Assembly (NCBI GenBank): GCA_964410915.1
Contig: CAYPIU010000037.1
Coordinates: forward strand, 1-18,256
Direction of reading: 5' to 3'
Length of the DNA stretch: 18,256 nt
Origin: CAZFJG01 sp964410915
GTDB taxonomy: Bacteria > Synergistota > Synergistia > Synergistales > JAFGMB01
Shown in pieces: positions 5,532-14,526 of the stretch (its first letter is position 1; each line of letters begins with the position of its first letter). A program made the position numbers and the translations under genes. The notes under the pieces were generated by a model. The model was not told the DNA's origin, did no database searches, and saw only the letters and a program-made list of their open reading frames with translations.

Positions 5532-7876
5532 TAAATATGCCAATAGAGGCATCAGAGATTCAGCACTATTACGTTCTGCCTGTTAGGGATATGGTACTGT
5601 TCCCCGGGATCATAGCTCCCCTTTTTGTCGGTAGACCCAGATCACTCAAGGCTATTGAGCATGCAATGCTGCAGGATCGCAAGATACTCGTGGTTGCTCA
5701 GAAAGATGTTGAAACTGAAGACCCTGAGGCTTCGGATCTTTATAAAGTGGGAACTGTCTGTAATATTCTACAAATGGTCAGAATACCGGATGGGACAACA
5801 AAGGTACTGATCGAAGGTGTTGAACGTGTTAATATTGAAAGTTTAATAAAGGGTAAGGAAGTATTGGAAGCGGATGTCGCAAGCATCCCTAAAGATAGTT
5901 CAGGAACTGAGAATACTGAAGCTCTGAAAAGAAGTGTTCTTGAACAGTTTGAGAAGTATGTTACCTTGCATCCAAGAATACCAAATGAAGTTTTAGTATC
6001 TGCAATGAATCTAGATGACCCCGGACAGATCGCGGATCTTGTCGCTTCTCATATAACAATTAAAGTTAGTGATAAACAGAAGTTGCTGGAAATTGCTGAA
6101 ACCGAACAGTTTCTGAAACATCTTTTGAAAGTTCTCATCGAAGAAATTGATATTCTGGAACTGGAACAAGACATTCAGGATAAGGTAAAGAAGGAGCTTG
6201 AAAGAGGTCATAAGGAATATTATCTCCGAGAGCAACTGAAAATTATTCAGGATGAACTGGGACATGGAGAATCTTCGTCTGAACTCGATGAGCTTAAACA
6301 GAAGATCGATGAAGCAGGAATGCCGGAAGAGGTAAATTCCAAAGCGTTACATGAATTGGACCGGCTTTCAAAAATGCCAGCTATGTCCGCTGAAGCAACC
6401 GTTGTAAGAACATATATCGACTGGCTTATATCCCTGCCATGGAAAATATCAACTAAAGATAAACTTGATATTTCCATGGCAAGTTCTGTGCTTGACAAAG
6501 ATCATTATGGACTTGAAAAAGTCAAGACACGAATACTCGAATATCTTGCAGTGAGGAAACGTGCAGCAAATGAAGATATCAGGGGGCAGGTGCTTTGTTT
6601 TGTCGGGCCGCCTGGCGTAGGGAAAACATCTCTTGCCAAATCCATTGCCAAATCGCTTGGTCGCAGTTTTGTGAGTATGTCTCTCGGAGGAATGAGAGAT
6701 GAAGCAGAGATCCGCGGACATCGAAAAACATATGTAGGTTCTCTCCCTGGAAGAATAATTCAAAAGATCAGGCAGGCTGGGACCCGAAATCCTGTATTAC
6801 TTATGGATGAAATTGACAAAATGGGTATGGATTTTCGCGGAGATCCCTCTGCAGCGCTCCTTGAAGTACTGGATCCTGAACAGAACAGTAACTTTACGGA
6901 TAATTTCCTGGAAGTTCCATTCGACCTTAGTCAGTGTATATTTATTACTACCGCTAATGTTACACATTCTATTCCAGTTCCTCTGCTTGACAGAATGGAG
7001 ATTATCCAGATCCCGGGATATGTTGCTGAAGAAAAGAAACATATAGCTCGAAAGCATCTCTTACCCAAAAAAATGAAAGAACATGGTTTAACCAGAAAAG
7101 AAATAAGAATATCTCCAGGTAGTATTGAACTGATAATTTCTGATTATACGCGGGAAGCCGGGGTTCGCAATCTTGAAAGACAGCTTGCAACTGTTTGTCG
7201 TAAAGTTACCAGACAACTTGTAGATAACGAAGAATCCGGTGAAGCTATCAATCTGCCAGTTTCTGTCAGTAAAAAGAAAATTGGAGAATATCTCGGCCCG
7301 GCAAGGGCTCGCAATGTCAGATTACCATTGGACAGTCAAGCTGGAATCGCCGTTGGACTGGCCTGGACACAAACTGGTGGCGATGTACTTGTAATAGAAG
7401 CTGCGTCCATGAAAGGTAAAGGACGCATAACACTGACAGGTAACCTGGGTGATATTATGCAGGAATCAGCTCAGACAGCACTTGGATTTCTCAAATCTGC
7501 TTCTGAAAGATTCGAGCTGGATAATGTTAAATGGGAAGAAATAGATATTCATCTGCATGTTCCTGAAGGAGCTATACCTAAAGATGGTCCCTCAGCAGGT
7601 TGCACGATGGCTTTAGCAATTCTCTCAGCTTTATCAGGCAGGAAAGTTTCTTCAAAGGTCGCTATGACCGGAGAAATATCATTGAGAGGTGATATTCTGC
7701 CTGTCGGTGGAATACGTGAAAAAGTTCTTGCTGCAAAAAGAAACAATATCTTTCATGTGATCCTTCCAGCTGCTAACAGGATCGATGTTGCAGATCTTGC
7801 ATCCTGGGCAATTGACAAAATGAAGTTTACTTATGTTGAGCGGGCTGAACAAGTTTTTCATTCAGCCCTTGACTAA
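5528..7876 (+). CDS. lon: Lon ATP-dependent serine protease (LonA type)
   Basis: 782 residues. Cytoplasmic hexamer that unfolds and degrades damaged or regulatory proteins in one polypeptide. An N-terminal LON substrate-binding domain (YYVLPVRDMVLFPG near 14-27) is followed by a helical/coiled segment around 190-260, the AAA+ module with Walker A GPPGVGKT 360-367 and Walker B LLMDEIDK, and the protease domain with the Ser-Lys dyad S689 (PKDGPSAG) and K732 (GIREKVLAA), 43 residues apart as in Escherichia coli. The start is uncertain: TTG 5528 overlaps the clpX stop (TTGA) but is only four bases after AGGAGG, while ATG 5537 is 13 bases after it. The coupled TTG is chosen; the difference is three residues. 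It is the LonA form, not membrane LonB. Confidence 0.96.
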   Translation: MINMPIEASEIQHYYVLPVRDMVLFPGIIAPLFVGRPRSLKAIEHAMLQDRKILVVAQKDVETEDPEASDLYKVGTVCNILQMVRIPDGTTKVLIEGVERVNIESLIKGKEVLEADVASIPKDSSGTENTEALKRSVLEQFEKYVTLHPRIPNEVLVSAMNLDDPGQIADLVASHITIKVSDKQKLLEIAETEQFLKHLLKVLIEEIDILELEQDIQDKVKKELERGHKEYYLREQLKIIQDELGHGESSSELDELKQKIDEAGMPEEVNSKALHELDRLSKMPAMSAEATVVRTYIDWLISLPWKISTKDKLDISMASSVLDKDHYGLEKVKTRILEYLAVRKRAANEDIRGQVLCFVGPPGVGKTSLAKSIAKSLGRSFVSMSLGGMRDEAEIRGHRKTYVGSLPGRIIQKIRQAGTRNPVLLMDEIDKMGMDFRGDPSAALLEVLDPEQNSNFTDNFLEVPFDLSQCIFITTANVTHSIPVPLLDRMEIIQIPGYVAEEKKHIARKHLLPKKMKEHGLTRKEIRISPGSIELIISDYTREAGVRNLERQLATVCRKVTRQLVDNEESGEAINLPVSVSKKKIGEYLGPARARNVRLPLDSQAGIAVGLAWTQTGGDVLVIEAASMKGKGRITLTGNLGDIMQESAQTALGFLKSASERFELDNVKWEEIDIHLHVPEGAIPKDGPSAGCTMALAILSALSGRKVSSKVAMTGEISLRGDILPVGGIREKVLAAKRNNIFHVILPAANRIDVADLASWAIDKMKFTYVERAEQVFHSALD

Positions 7877-7882
7877 ATAATT

Positions 7883-8485
7883 ATGATAAAATTCAGATCC
7901 GAACTCATTGCCACTGCATATAAAAAAGACCAGTTCCCAACATTGGATCTCCCTGAGATAGCAATTGCAGGGAGATCCAATGTTGGAAAGTCATCTTTAA
8001 TTAACTCTTTACTTGAACATAGGATAGCACATGTTGCATCTCAACCGGGAAAAACAAGAAGTGTCAACTTTATAAAAGTTGATTCTGATGATGTTTCTTT
8101 CATGCTGGTAGATCTTCCCGGCTATGGCTATGCTGCAAGAAGTAAAAAAGAACAGAAGGCCTGGGCGGATCTTATTGGGGAATATTTTATTTCCCGTCCT
8201 TCTCTTGAGTTAATTGTAAGTCTGGTTGACTTTAGACATGGATTGCTTGCAAATGATCTGCAACTTCAGGAATGGATAACATCCCAGAATATCCCTTTTC
8301 AGGTGGTATTTACGAAAGTTGACAAGATATCTCGTGGGCATAGAAAACAGATGCTTTATAAATATATACGAACTGGTCTAAGGTCAATTGATGTTCCACA
8401 AATGACTTCTGTAAAAACCAAAGACGGTATAGAGGAATTACGTGGATTTTTAATTTCCTATATTAAAAAGATCCTTAATACTTAA
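7883..8485 (+). CDS. engB: EngB/YsxC ribosome-biogenesis GTPase
   Basis: 200 residues, the family's normal size. EngB (YihA/YsxC) is an essential GTPase needed for late assembly of the 50S subunit. Motifs: G1 GRSNVGKS 30-37, G2-region KTRSVNF around 57-63, G3 DLPG 77-80 within the typical DLPGYGYA, and G4 TKVD 144-147. The ATG lies six bases after the lon stop and has no clear Shine-Dalgarno sequence, which suggests coupling to lon translation. The lon-engB adjacency is found in many bacteria, including Bacillus. A perfect 19-bp inverted repeat spans codons 19-35, covering the P-loop; see separate entry. Confidence 0.95.
   Translation: MIKFRSELIATAYKKDQFPTLDLPEIAIAGRSNVGKSSLINSLLEHRIAHVASQPGKTRSVNFIKVDSDDVSFMLVDLPGYGYAARSKKEQKAWADLIGEYFISRPSLELIVSLVDFRHGLLANDLQLQEWITSQNIPFQVVFTKVDKISRGHRKQMLYKYIRTGLRSIDVPQMTSVKTKDGIEELRGFLISYIKKILNT
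7937..7986. repeat. Perfect 19-bp inverted repeat inside engB
   Basis: The left arm at 7937-7955 begins CCAACATTGG and ends CTCCCTG; the right arm at 7968-7986 is its exact reverse complement. The 12-base gap contains the small palindrome GCAATTGC (7961-7968). Transcribed, it would form a very stable hairpin beginning 54 bases after the engB start codon. Both arms are coding (residues PTLDLP and GRSNVG). Confidence 0.85.
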
Positions 8486-8510
8486 GCATGGTAGGGATGA
8501 TCAATGCAAA

Positions 8511-8539
8511 TTGAACCTTTTTTCTTTCCATGTAATAAT
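8511..8539 (+). promoter_or_regulatory. Probable promoter of valS
   Basis: TTGAAC at 8511-8516, then TAATAA (16-base spacer) or AATAAT (17-base spacer) at 8533-8539, preceded by TG. It lies in the 117-base gap between engB and valS, which holds nothing else apart from the ribosome-binding site. Confidence 0.45.
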
Positions 8540-8602
8540 GCCATAAAATAAGTTTTGAATTTAAGAACATTTCCTGAAAATTCAATCAAGGGGGGCTACT
8601 TC

Positions 8603-11260
8603 ATGGCCGATAGTGAGAGAACTTTGCCCAAAACATATGATCCAGATCCAGTTGAAAGCAAATGGTATGACGAATGGGAAAAAAGAGGTTTGTTCAATGC
8701 TGATGTTGATGAAGAAAAGAAAGCTTTTACAATTGTTATACCTCCCCCAAATGTTACTGGATCGTTACATATCGGGCATGCTTTTAATCACACGTTTCAG
8801 GATATCATATGCAGGTACAAGCGTATGTCAGGATATAATGTTTTGTGGCTTCCAGGTACTGACCATGCTGGCATTGCTACCCAGAACGTTGTTGAAAAAA
8901 AACTTGCCAGTGAAGGTATTTCACGCGAAGATCTTGGTCGAGAGGAATTTGTAAAGAAGGTCTGGGAGTGGAAAACTGAATATGGTGACAGGATCATAAA
9001 TCAGCAGAAAAGACTTGGTGATTCATGTGACTGGAGAAGGCTTCGTTTTACAATGGATGAAGGACTGTCCAAAGCCGTCAGGGCAGTCTTTGTCAGATTA
9101 TATAAAAAGGGGCTCATTTATCGCGGAAAGTATCTGATAAACTGGTGCCCAAGATGTCATACAGCGTTATCAGACCTCGAAGTTGAACATGAAGAGACTG
9201 CTGGAAATCTTTATTACGTAAAATATCCTATAGTTGGAGAAGATGGTTTTCTGACTGTAGCTACAACCCGTCCTGAAACTATTCTTGGAGACACCGCAAT
9301 TGCAATACACCCGAGATCAACAGACAAAAAACACCTGGTTGGTAAATCTGTCCGGGTTCCAGCTACTGATAGACACATTCCAGTCATTGAGGACATTATG
9401 GTTGATCCTGAATTTGGTACAGGATGTGTCAAGATCACGCCAGCACATGATCCAAATGATTTCCTTGTAGGACAGAGACATGGTCTTGAACAGATCCCGG
9501 TAATTGATGAAAGTGGATTTATGAATGAGAATGCGTTTGATTATGAAGGACTGAATGTTAAAGATGCCAGAAAGAAAATTATCGAATATCTTGATTCTCA
9601 GCAAATGATAGTGAAGACTGAAGAAATACAACATTCAGTTGGTCATTGCTACAGATGTAACACTATAGTTGAGCCCTATCTTTCTGAACAGTGGTTTGTA
9701 AAAACTAGAAAACTTGCAGATGCGGGAGTAAGTGCCGTTAAAGATGGCAGTATAAAATGGGTCCCAAAGCAATGGGAGAACACGTATTTCCAGTGGATGG
9801 AAAATATTCGTGATTGGTGTATATCCAGGCAGTTATGGTGGGGACACAGAATTCCAGCATGGACCTGTAGTGAGTGTGGTCATTTAACTGTATCTGAATC
9901 TGATCCCACTGAATGTGAAAACTGCGGAAGCCATCAGATTGAACAGGATCCTGATGTTCTTGACACGTGGTTCAGCAGTGCTCTCTGGCCCTTTTCCACA
10001 CTTGGATGGCCTGATGATACAATGGATCTTCAATATTTCTATCCTACATCACTCATGGTAACTGGTTTTGATATTATTTTCTTCTGGGTAGCAAGGATGA
10101 TAATGATGGGACTTGAATTCATGGAAGATGAACCATTCAAGGATGTTTATATTCATGCTCTTGTAAGAGATGAAAATGGCCAGAAAATGAGTAAGTCAAA
10201 AGGTAATGTCATCGACCCTCTGACCCTTATTGATCAGTATGGAGCTGACTCCTTAAGGATGACTATTGCTTCATTAACAGTTCAGGGAAGAGATATCCTT
10301 CTTGGCCCAAAAAGAGTTGAAACTTATAGACTATTTATGAATAAACTCTGGAATGCTTCAAGATTTGCACTTATGAACTGTAGTGACTTTGACAAACAGA
10401 TGTCTCCATACGATGGGCACCTCAGGATTCAAGATCAATGGATCCTTGAACGTACAGATCAGGTTGCTGAAAAAATTACAGAATATATTGATGGATACTT
10501 TGTAGGAGAAGCAGCAAGACTTATTTATGATTTTGTCTGGGGACAACTCTGTGACTGGTACCTGGAATTATCAAAACCGGCACTTAGAGGAGAAGAGGGG
10601 CAGGAAAGGAAAGAAACTACACAGGCTGTTATAATGTTTACTTTTGAAAAGGTTCTTAAACTTCTGCATCCCTTCGTACCTTTCATTACTGAAGAACTCT
10701 GGCAGGCCTTTGGATTTTCAAATGCTCTATTGGAGGAGTGTGAATGGCCCGTTGCAAATTCAATTAAATCAGGGACCTCAATTCAAGAACAGTTTTCTAC
10801 TTTGCAGGAAATAATAAGCCGCATCAGAAATTTAAGAGCTGAAGCAGGATTACCACCTCAGAAAAAGATTGAACGTGTACTTATTCGTTCGAATGATGAT
10901 CCAACAATATCATTGGTAACATCTAACAGTGACCTGATCTCTCTTCTAAGCAATGTTGAGAAAATCGTAATGATCACTGAATTTGATGAAAAACCTTCCA
11001 GATCTCTTACAGCTGTATTACCGGAAGCGGAGATCTTTCTTGAGATCGGGAGCCTAATGGACGTAGAAGCCGAGATAGAAAGGCTGAAAATCGAATTGGA
11101 ACAAGTAGAAATCAACATCAGGAAAAGTATGAGCAAACTTGAGAATGAAAAGTTTATAACAAAAGCACCTCCTGAGATCATCAAAAAAGAGAAAGACAGG
11201 CTTAAGACAAGTAACGATAGGAAAGAACGCATACTTGAAAATATTGAAAGTCTAAGTTGA
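8603..11260 (+). CDS. valS: Valyl-tRNA synthetase
   Basis: 885 residues from the ATG at 8603, which has GGGGGG seven bases upstream; the in-frame TTG at 8555 has no such site. It charges tRNA-Val and edits misactivated threonine. Class I motifs: HIGH 56-59 within NVTGSLHIGH and KMSKS 528-532. Between them lie the CP1 editing domain (TTRPETILGDTA near 227) and Cys-rich segments (CPRC, CYRC, CSEC and CENC) likely to bind zinc, then the ValRS-type DVLDTWFSSALWPF. An anticodon-binding helical domain follows, and the last 70 residues form the ValRS-specific coiled coil (VEAEIERLKIELEQVE). Bacillus and relatives regulate valS by a T-box; none fits the short leader here. folC follows after 10 bases. 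Confidence 0.97.
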   Translation: MADSERTLPKTYDPDPVESKWYDEWEKRGLFNADVDEEKKAFTIVIPPPNVTGSLHIGHAFNHTFQDIICRYKRMSGYNVLWLPGTDHAGIATQNVVEKKLASEGISREDLGREEFVKKVWEWKTEYGDRIINQQKRLGDSCDWRRLRFTMDEGLSKAVRAVFVRLYKKGLIYRGKYLINWCPRCHTALSDLEVEHEETAGNLYYVKYPIVGEDGFLTVATTRPETILGDTAIAIHPRSTDKKHLVGKSVRVPATDRHIPVIEDIMVDPEFGTGCVKITPAHDPNDFLVGQRHGLEQIPVIDESGFMNENAFDYEGLNVKDARKKIIEYLDSQQMIVKTEEIQHSVGHCYRCNTIVEPYLSEQWFVKTRKLADAGVSAVKDGSIKWVPKQWENTYFQWMENIRDWCISRQLWWGHRIPAWTCSECGHLTVSESDPTECENCGSHQIEQDPDVLDTWFSSALWPFSTLGWPDDTMDLQYFYPTSLMVTGFDIIFFWVARMIMMGLEFMEDEPFKDVYIHALVRDENGQKMSKSKGNVIDPLTLIDQYGADSLRMTIASLTVQGRDILLGPKRVETYRLFMNKLWNASRFALMNCSDFDKQMSPYDGHLRIQDQWILERTDQVAEKITEYIDGYFVGEAARLIYDFVWGQLCDWYLELSKPALRGEEGQERKETTQAVIMFTFEKVLKLLHPFVPFITEELWQAFGFSNALLEECEWPVANSIKSGTSIQEQFSTLQEIISRIRNLRAEAGLPPQKKIERVLIRSNDDPTISLVTSNSDLISLLSNVEKIVMITEFDEKPSRSLTAVLPEAEIFLEIGSLMDVEAEIERLKIELEQVEINIRKSMSKLENEKFITKAPPEIIKKEKDRLKTSNDRKERILENIESLS

Positions 11261-11270
11261 AAAAGATTAA

Positions 11271-12593
11271 ATGAACTGTAAAGGCCAAGATCGACATATA
11301 GAACAGATAATTACATCAGTATCCAGTCCCGGCATACGTCCGGGACTGGAACGTATAACCCGCTTACTGTTACTAATTGGAAACCCTCACCAATCTTTCC
11401 ATTCTGTAAATGTTGCAGGAACAAATGGGAAAGGGTCCGTTTCTTCAAATCTTGCATCCATATTAGTTTCATCCGGTTACCGAACTGCTCTATATACAAG
11501 TCCTCATCTGGAGTCAATTACAGAGCGACTGTTGATCAGTGGTAACCAACTGTCTGTAGAAGAATGGCTCGATGCTGCTTACAAAGTGTCAAAAACGGTA
11601 GAGAAAGATCATATCCTGTCACTAGATAAACCCTCATATTTCGAAAACCTTACAGCGATATCTTTTTTGCTTGCAAAACAGAACTCTACGGAAATAGCTA
11701 TACTTGAAGCTGGCATGGGAGGCAGACTTGATGCTACAAACCATGGTCAGAATGTACTTCTTTCTGTTATCACTCATATAGCCGAAGATCACAAGGAGTT
11801 TCTCGGTGAAAACCTTAAAGATATAGCTTTAGAAAAGTTTGCCATTATTAATAAAAATGGCAAAGCTGTATTTGCTGGTCAGGATAAGGAACTAACAGAT
11901 CTGTTTTATTCTTTTTGTAAAGAAAGATCAGCTGAGGGTCACGTTCTTTCCGAGGAATGTATAATAAAAGAACCTAAGTATTCAATATCCGGTAATACAT
12001 TTGATCTGGAACTTAACGGGTTGATTTTTCAGGAACTGAAGAGTTCTCTTCCGGGAAACTTTCAGGTAAGTAATTGTTCCCTGTCAATTTTTGCAGCGTT
12101 GCTTCTGGAAAATAGATTAAAGAATATTAATGAAAATACAATAAGATCAGGGATATCAAATGTAAAATGGCCGGGTAGAGTCGAAATCTCAGGCTCATAC
12201 CCAATTATGGTCATGGATGGTGCACATAATTCAGACGGTATGCAGTCCCTGATTGAAAGTATCATTCAATTATGGCCTGTCAGAGAGAACATATCGATAT
12301 CTGTAGTATTTGCCAGCATGAAAGATAAAGATTATATCTCATCTTTCAGCAGCCTTTCTCAAATTCATCCTGAAGTTTATTTCACCCAGATTCCTGGTAA
12401 CCAGAGATCCGAAAAAACCTCTATCCTTCAAGCCAGGTCCCAGCCTTTTTTCAATAAAGAATCCGTGTTTACATTCGAAGATCCTGTTGAAGCGGTTTCC
12501 GAGGCACGTAAATCAGCAGATGTTGTAATTATTTGCGGGAGTCTGTATCTACTTGGTTATTTGAGAAAAAACTGTCCGGAAAAATTCTTTTGA
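11271..12593 (+). CDS. folC: Folylpolyglutamate synthase / dihydrofolate synthase
   Basis: 440 residues, Mur-ligase superfamily. It adds glutamates to folates (and in bifunctional members makes dihydrofolate from dihydropteroate). Visible: ATP-binding GTNGKGS 50-56, TSPHLESITERL where the family has its omega-loop and substrate segment, the EAGMGGRLDATN motif, THIAEDHKEFLG near the metal-binding site, and DGAHNSDGM in the C-terminal glutamate-ligase domain. Whether it has both activities cannot be told from the sequence. It lies ten bases after valS, has only a weak purine-rich site (GAAAAAGA), and is followed by pgeF after 13 bases. valS-folC adjacency is common in bacteria. An 11-bp inverted repeat lies at codons 18-27. 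Confidence 0.94.
   Translation: MNCKGQDRHIEQIITSVSSPGIRPGLERITRLLLLIGNPHQSFHSVNVAGTNGKGSVSSNLASILVSSGYRTALYTSPHLESITERLLISGNQLSVEEWLDAAYKVSKTVEKDHILSLDKPSYFENLTAISFLLAKQNSTEIAILEAGMGGRLDATNHGQNVLLSVITHIAEDHKEFLGENLKDIALEKFAIINKNGKAVFAGQDKELTDLFYSFCKERSAEGHVLSEECIIKEPKYSISGNTFDLELNGLIFQELKSSLPGNFQVSNCSLSIFAALLLENRLKNINENTIRSGISNVKWPGRVEISGSYPIMVMDGAHNSDGMQSLIESIIQLWPVRENISISVVFASMKDKDYISSFSSLSQIHPEVYFTQIPGNQRSEKTSILQARSQPFFNKESVFTFEDPVEAVSEARKSADVVIICGSLYLLGYLRKNCPEKFF
11322..11350. repeat. 11-bp inverted repeat early in folC
   Basis: TCCAGTCCCGG at 11322-11332 and CCGGGACTGGA at 11340-11350 are perfect reverse complements around a 7-base loop. The hairpin begins 51 bases after the folC start, almost the same distance as the larger repeat in engB. 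Confidence 0.65.
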
Positions 12594-12606
12594 GGGGGTT
12601 GGTATT

Positions 12607-13431
12607 TTGAATTGCCCTGAAAAGATTTATGAAGGACCAGGGTTTTCTATTTACAGTTATCATAAGCAAAAGATTCTTCAATATCATTTCACCTCTGGTC
12701 TGAAGAACTGTAAAGTATCTCTATTCTTGAAAGGTCCTGAGGTTACAGGATCAAATGGGGATCCTGGGCTATTATGGAAAGGATTCACTCATAACCATAA
12801 GAGAATACCTCCACTGGTTGCTCCACGTCAGGTGCACGGAACACAAGTTCTTACGGCGGGAGATGAAACTTGTCTTCCGTTAAGGCCTGAAGGTGATGGA
12901 GTACTTATTAGAGATAGTAAAATCAGGGGATCACTGCGTTTCGCTGATTGCTTTCCAATTATTATTGCATTTGAATACCCGGAACCGGGCATTATGATTC
13001 TTCATTCCGGATTTAGAGGCACACTCAAAAATATTGCAGGTCACAGTATATCCTGGCTTGTTAAAAAGCTGGGAGAGAACGTTCTGGCTAATTATCATAT
13101 CTTTATAGGACCTGGAATAGGTAAGTGCTGTTATTTTCGCAATTATCATGACACGGTTACCCGTGAAGCCCTCAATTCTTTTCCCCAGGAATATATTTCA
13201 AGAGATAAAGAAAGGATCTTTTTTGATCTTGGCAATATTATTAAAATACAATTATGTGAATCAAAACTGGATCCTGATAATATTTCATTAATTCCTTTTT
13301 GCACTTCATGCAGAAAAGATATAATGTATTCATATCGGCAAGGTGATCTTTTGGATCGAATGTTCCTTCTGGCAGAAATTAAGGATCCAACTTACCAAAA
13401 AAGTTCTTTCTGGTGGGACAATATTTTATAG
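12607..13431 (+). CDS. pgeF: PgeF/YfiH-family multicopper-oxidase-like protein
   Basis: 274 residues from a TTG with GGGGGT nine bases upstream. The YfiH (DUF152/laccase-domain) family has been given several roles: removal of wrongly made UDP-MurNAc-L-serine in Escherichia coli (PgeF) and purine nucleoside phosphorolysis/deamination. The metal site is intact: H77 in RQVHG, C115 in ADCF and H133 in LHSGFRG. GPGIGKCCY and the C-terminal CTSCRKDIMYSYR segment are also typical. The usual HAGWRG reads HSGFRG, a conservative change, and the N-terminal 60 residues are divergent. Substrate cannot be inferred from the sequence. It sits in the valS-folC-pgeF-oxidoreductase unit. Confidence 0.88.
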   Translation: MNCPEKIYEGPGFSIYSYHKQKILQYHFTSGLKNCKVSLFLKGPEVTGSNGDPGLLWKGFTHNHKRIPPLVAPRQVHGTQVLTAGDETCLPLRPEGDGVLIRDSKIRGSLRFADCFPIIIAFEYPEPGIMILHSGFRGTLKNIAGHSISWLVKKLGENVLANYHIFIGPGIGKCCYFRNYHDTVTREALNSFPQEYISRDKERIFFDLGNIIKIQLCESKLDPDNISLIPFCTSCRKDIMYSYRQGDLLDRMFLLAEIKDPTYQKSSFWWDNIL

Positions 13432-13468
13432 AGTGGGTAATGAACAACTCAGAGGGGTTGATTCCTGA

Positions 13469-14443
13469 ATGGAATGCAAAAGACTTGGAGTTATTGGAGT
13501 AGGACATCTTGGTCAACATCATGCCAGAGTTTATACTGAAATTCTCGGGGCACAGCTTGTAGGAGTTGTAGACCTCAGTGAAAACAGGGCTGCTGCAATA
13601 GGCGAGAACCTGGGAGTTCCATATTATTCAGATGTAGATGAATTCATAAGAAAAGCTTCTCCTGACGCTGTCAGTGTTGTTGTACCAACAAGTCTTCATT
13701 ATGAAGTTGCAAAGAAAGCACTTGATAATGGTATACATGTTCTTATTGAAAAACCTGTTACAACAACTGTAAGTGAGGCAGAGGATCTTCTGAAATGTGC
13801 TGAGCGATCTGATCTTGTCCTTCAGGTTGGACATATAGAGAGGTTCAATAGCGCAATTCAATATATCTCGAAAATAATCCATAAACCGCTTTTCCTTGAA
13901 TCAAGACGACAGGGTCCTTTTTCACCGCGTATAAATGATGTCGGTGTAGTATTGGATCTAATGATACATGATATAGATATTATCCTTTCCCTTGTGGGTT
14001 CAGAATTGACCAAAATATCGGCTATGGGAAGTTGTCTGAAATCAAGGCATGAGGATATTGCGACAGCCCAGATGTCTTTCAGAAATGGTTCTATTGCACA
14101 TATAAATGTCAGCAGGGTTTCTGAACGTAGAGTCAGACAGCTGGAGATCATGGAGCCTGAACGATATGTCTCGGTAAACTATGAAACTCAGGACGTTTCC
14201 ATTCACCGTTGTGTAAGGGAAAACAAAGGAATGGTAGAAGTTATAGAACACCCTGTATTCCCAAAAAGTGAACCCCTTAAACTCGAACTTCAACATTTTG
14301 TCTCATGCGTCAGAGAAGGAAAAAAACCTCTTGTTGGTATAAGTGACGGTAAAAGAGCCCTGGAAGTTGCAATATCTGTACTCAAACAGATACATGGTTT
14401 CAAATCTGATTTTGTTGAAAAAACCAAAAACGGGACAGCTTGA
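13469..14443 (+). CDS. Gfo/Idh/MocA-family NAD(P)-dependent oxidoreductase
   Basis: 324 residues. The ATG follows GAGGGG by 12 bases. An N-terminal Rossmann fold binds the nicotinamide cofactor (GVGHLG 10-15, acidic D35 at the end of strand 2, suggesting NAD preference); the family EKP motif is at 94-96, with its lysine usually catalytic. The C-terminal alpha/beta domain contains the LDLMIHDIDI segment whose His/Asp are normally near the substrate. The GPFSPRINDVGVVLDLMIHD stretch resembles members that lie between lpxA/lpxI and lpxB in lipid A clusters of Gram-negative bacteria, and GnnA (UDP-GlcNAc 3-dehydrogenase) belongs to the same broad family; neither lpx genes nor a GnnT-like transaminase is visible here, so the substrate is left open. 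It is the last gene of its transcription unit, before a 24-bp hairpin. Confidence 0.88.
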   Translation: MECKRLGVIGVGHLGQHHARVYTEILGAQLVGVVDLSENRAAAIGENLGVPYYSDVDEFIRKASPDAVSVVVPTSLHYEVAKKALDNGIHVLIEKPVTTTVSEAEDLLKCAERSDLVLQVGHIERFNSAIQYISKIIHKPLFLESRRQGPFSPRINDVGVVLDLMIHDIDIILSLVGSELTKISAMGSCLKSRHEDIATAQMSFRNGSIAHINVSRVSERRVRQLEIMEPERYVSVNYETQDVSIHRCVRENKGMVEVIEHPVFPKSEPLKLELQHFVSCVREGKKPLVGISDGKRALEVAISVLKQIHGFKSDFVEKTKNGTA

Positions 14444-14465
14444 TCCTCCCGCTATACATTGATCT

Positions 14466-14526
14466 CAAAGAAAGATTTCTGGAGGAACGTCATTCAATGA
14501 AGCGTTCCTCCAGAAATCTTTCTTTG
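14466..14526. terminator. 24-bp perfect hairpin, probable bidirectional terminator
   Basis: Arms at 14466-14489 and 14503-14526 are exact reverse complements, with a GC-rich core (GGAGGAACG/CGTTCCTCC) and outer A-rich/T-rich segments (AAAGAAAG/CTTTCTTT). The 13-base loop contains TCATT-C-AATGA, itself palindromic. The T-rich run is inside the stem rather than after it. It closes the valS-oxidoreductase unit 22 bases after the stop. Confidence 0.7.

Noticed and set aside
6627..6658. Direct repeat TTGCCAAATC in lon
   Set aside because: It encodes the AKS-AKS pattern after the Walker A motif that is normal for Lon.
8486..8602. T-box leader for valS
   Set aside because: The gap is only 117 bases and shows neither the conserved T-box sequence nor an antiterminator/terminator pair.
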